Assembly: GCA_004299545.1 (NCBI GenBank) | Contig: SCRB01000756.1 | Location: 1-6,698 of the forward strand | DNA: 6,698 nucleotides | Direction: 5' to 3' | Source: Rhizobiaceae bacterium | GTDB lineage: Bacteria > Pseudomonadota > Alphaproteobacteria > Rhizobiales > Rhizobiaceae | Shown here: positions 6,442 through 6,698 of the stretch, piece after piece | How the letters are laid out: every line of letters starts with the position of its first letter | Position numbering within the stretch: the stretch's first letter is position 1 | Translations under genes and position numbers: made by a program | The notes under the pieces: generated by a model | Databases searched by the model: none | The model's input: the letters and a program-made list of their open reading frames with translations, nothing else | Told to the model about the DNA's origin: nothing

Positions 6442-6485
6442 CTGCAGCGCGTCGCGTAAAAAAAGTTCCACGCCACGCGCTGCAG
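6442..6485. repeat. Long hairpin repeat after the 5737 gene
   Basis: A 16-bp stem with a single C-C mismatch (6442-6457 with 6470-6485) encloses a 12-nt loop; the outer 11 bp (CTGCAGCGCGT/ACGCGCTGCAG) are perfect. It starts 4 nt after the stop codon at 6436-6438. No T-run follows on the plus strand, so it is more like a REP-type intergenic repeat or RNA-stabilising hairpin than a classical terminator. Similar GC-rich palindromes are common between rhizobial genes. The 50 nt that follow (6486-6535) hold no gene. Confidence 0.65.
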
Positions 6486-6535
6486 ATCTGGATGCGCATA
6501 TCCCGAAACCACGGTGGGCTTCCGAGAACGGGCTT

Positions 6536-6640
6536 TAGAGCGTTTCCGTTTTTCTCTGAATCACGGAAACGCTCTATCTCTTTGTTTTTACGCAATTCCA
6601 GACGCAAAACCGCTTCACACTTTTGCTGGAATTGCTCTAG
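6536..6640. repeat. RIME-like double-palindrome intergenic element
   Basis: Two palindromes stand in tandem. The first has perfect 14-bp arms (TAGAGCGTTTCCGT 6536-6549, ACGGAAACGCTCTA 6563-6576) with a 13-nt loop. The second pairs CAATTCCA (6593-6600) with TGGAATTG (6627-6634), then GCAAAA (6604-6609) with TTTTGC (6621-6626) after a 3-nt bulge. The ends of the whole element are also inverted (TAGAGC...GCTCTA). The length of about 105 bp and the two-palindrome design match the Rhizobium-specific intergenic mosaic element class (RIME1) as I remember it; the assignment is by memory, not search. It lies between convergent genes, overlaps the HU stop codon, and may act as a two-way transcription barrier. 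Confidence 0.7.
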
Positions 6641-6698
6641 TTCACGGCGTCCTTCAAACCCTTGCCGGCCGCGAACTTCGGCGCGCAATGCGCCGAAG
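6637..6698 (-). CDS. hupB: HU-family DNA-binding protein, carboxyl end only
   Basis: The last codons of a minus-strand gene read APKFAAGKGLKDAVN followed by TAG (6639-6637). This is the characteristic carboxyl terminus of rhizobial HU, a small nucleoid protein that bends DNA non-specifically as a dimer; full length is about 90 residues, so most lies beyond the right edge. The four residues before this (SAHC) do not fit the expected PARN/ARN and coincide with a perfect inverted repeat, so the sequence right of about 6685 may not be genuine. The stop codon lies within the end of the RIME-like element. The identification rests on about 15 residues, but these are highly distinctive. Confidence 0.75.
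   Translation of the reverse strand, partial: SAHCAPKFAAGKGLKDAVN
6676..6698. repeat. Perfect inverted repeat at the window end inside the HU gene
   Basis: Arms CTTCGGCGC (6676-6684) and GCGCCGAAG (6690-6698) enclose GCAAT. The right arm ends exactly at the last base, so the true repeat may be longer. The plus strand from 6681 reads ARNAPK in frame, which is what the HU gene should encode on the other strand just upstream of KF. This suggests a fold-back of the same DNA rather than a natural palindrome. Confidence 0.6.

Noticed and set aside
6428..6688. 86-residue open frame on the minus strand across the repeat spacer
   Set aside because: It reads through two palindromic repeats and the HU end in a different frame from the recognisable HU carboxyl terminus.
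1..6698. CRISPR array, toxin-antitoxin module, prophage, transposon, tRNA or rRNA genes
   Set aside because: No regularly spaced repeats, no small-gene pair of that kind, no transposase or integrase motifs and no tRNA-like cloverleaf ends were seen on reading both strands.

Overview
The window looks like chromosomal DNA of an alphaproteobacterium of the order Rhizobiales, most likely family Rhizobiaceae (Rhizobium/Agrobacterium/Ensifer-like). The basis is GC-rich coding sequence, a PdxJ whose wording matches remembered rhizobial PdxJ, a rhizobial-type HU carboxyl end, and a double-palindrome intergenic element resembling the RIME elements of rhizobia. No database search was possible, so the genus is inference.

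Layout from left to right. The minus strand carries a TetR-family regulator (positions 425 to 1, its 3' end lost at the window edge) with a recognisable promoter and a 21-bp palindromic operator candidate. Next come kup, a potassium uptake permease (2507-591), and pdxJ, pyridoxine 5'-phosphate synthase (3438-2698). The 190 nt between pdxJ and kup hold a series of inverted repeats that could form a structured kup leader. The plus strand then carries a SpoIIAA/STAS-like small protein (3588-3995) and a 133-residue four-helix membrane protein resembling a fragment of haem-copper oxidase subunit I (4110-4511). The latter overlaps, tail to tail by 8 nt, a compact Dda/RecD-like SF1 helicase on the minus strand (5631-4504). 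Divergent from the helicase is an unrecognised 233-residue protein with a glycosyltransferase/DUF115-like sequence pattern (5737-6438). A 200-nt repeat-rich spacer (6439-6640) follows, then the last codons of an HU DNA-binding protein gene on the minus strand (6637 to the window end).

The genes do not form one obvious pathway. Potassium uptake, vitamin B6 synthesis, a helicase and a nucleoid protein are housekeeping functions, and the window reads as ordinary core chromosome with small poorly characterised genes between. I found no CRISPR array, toxin-antitoxin pair, phage gene, transposase or defence operon. The points most worth following are the structured pdxJ-kup spacer, the TetR autoregulatory site, the orphan oxidase-like membrane protein, the unrecognised 233-residue protein, and a perfect inverted repeat at the extreme right end that looks like a fold-back artefact inside the HU gene.
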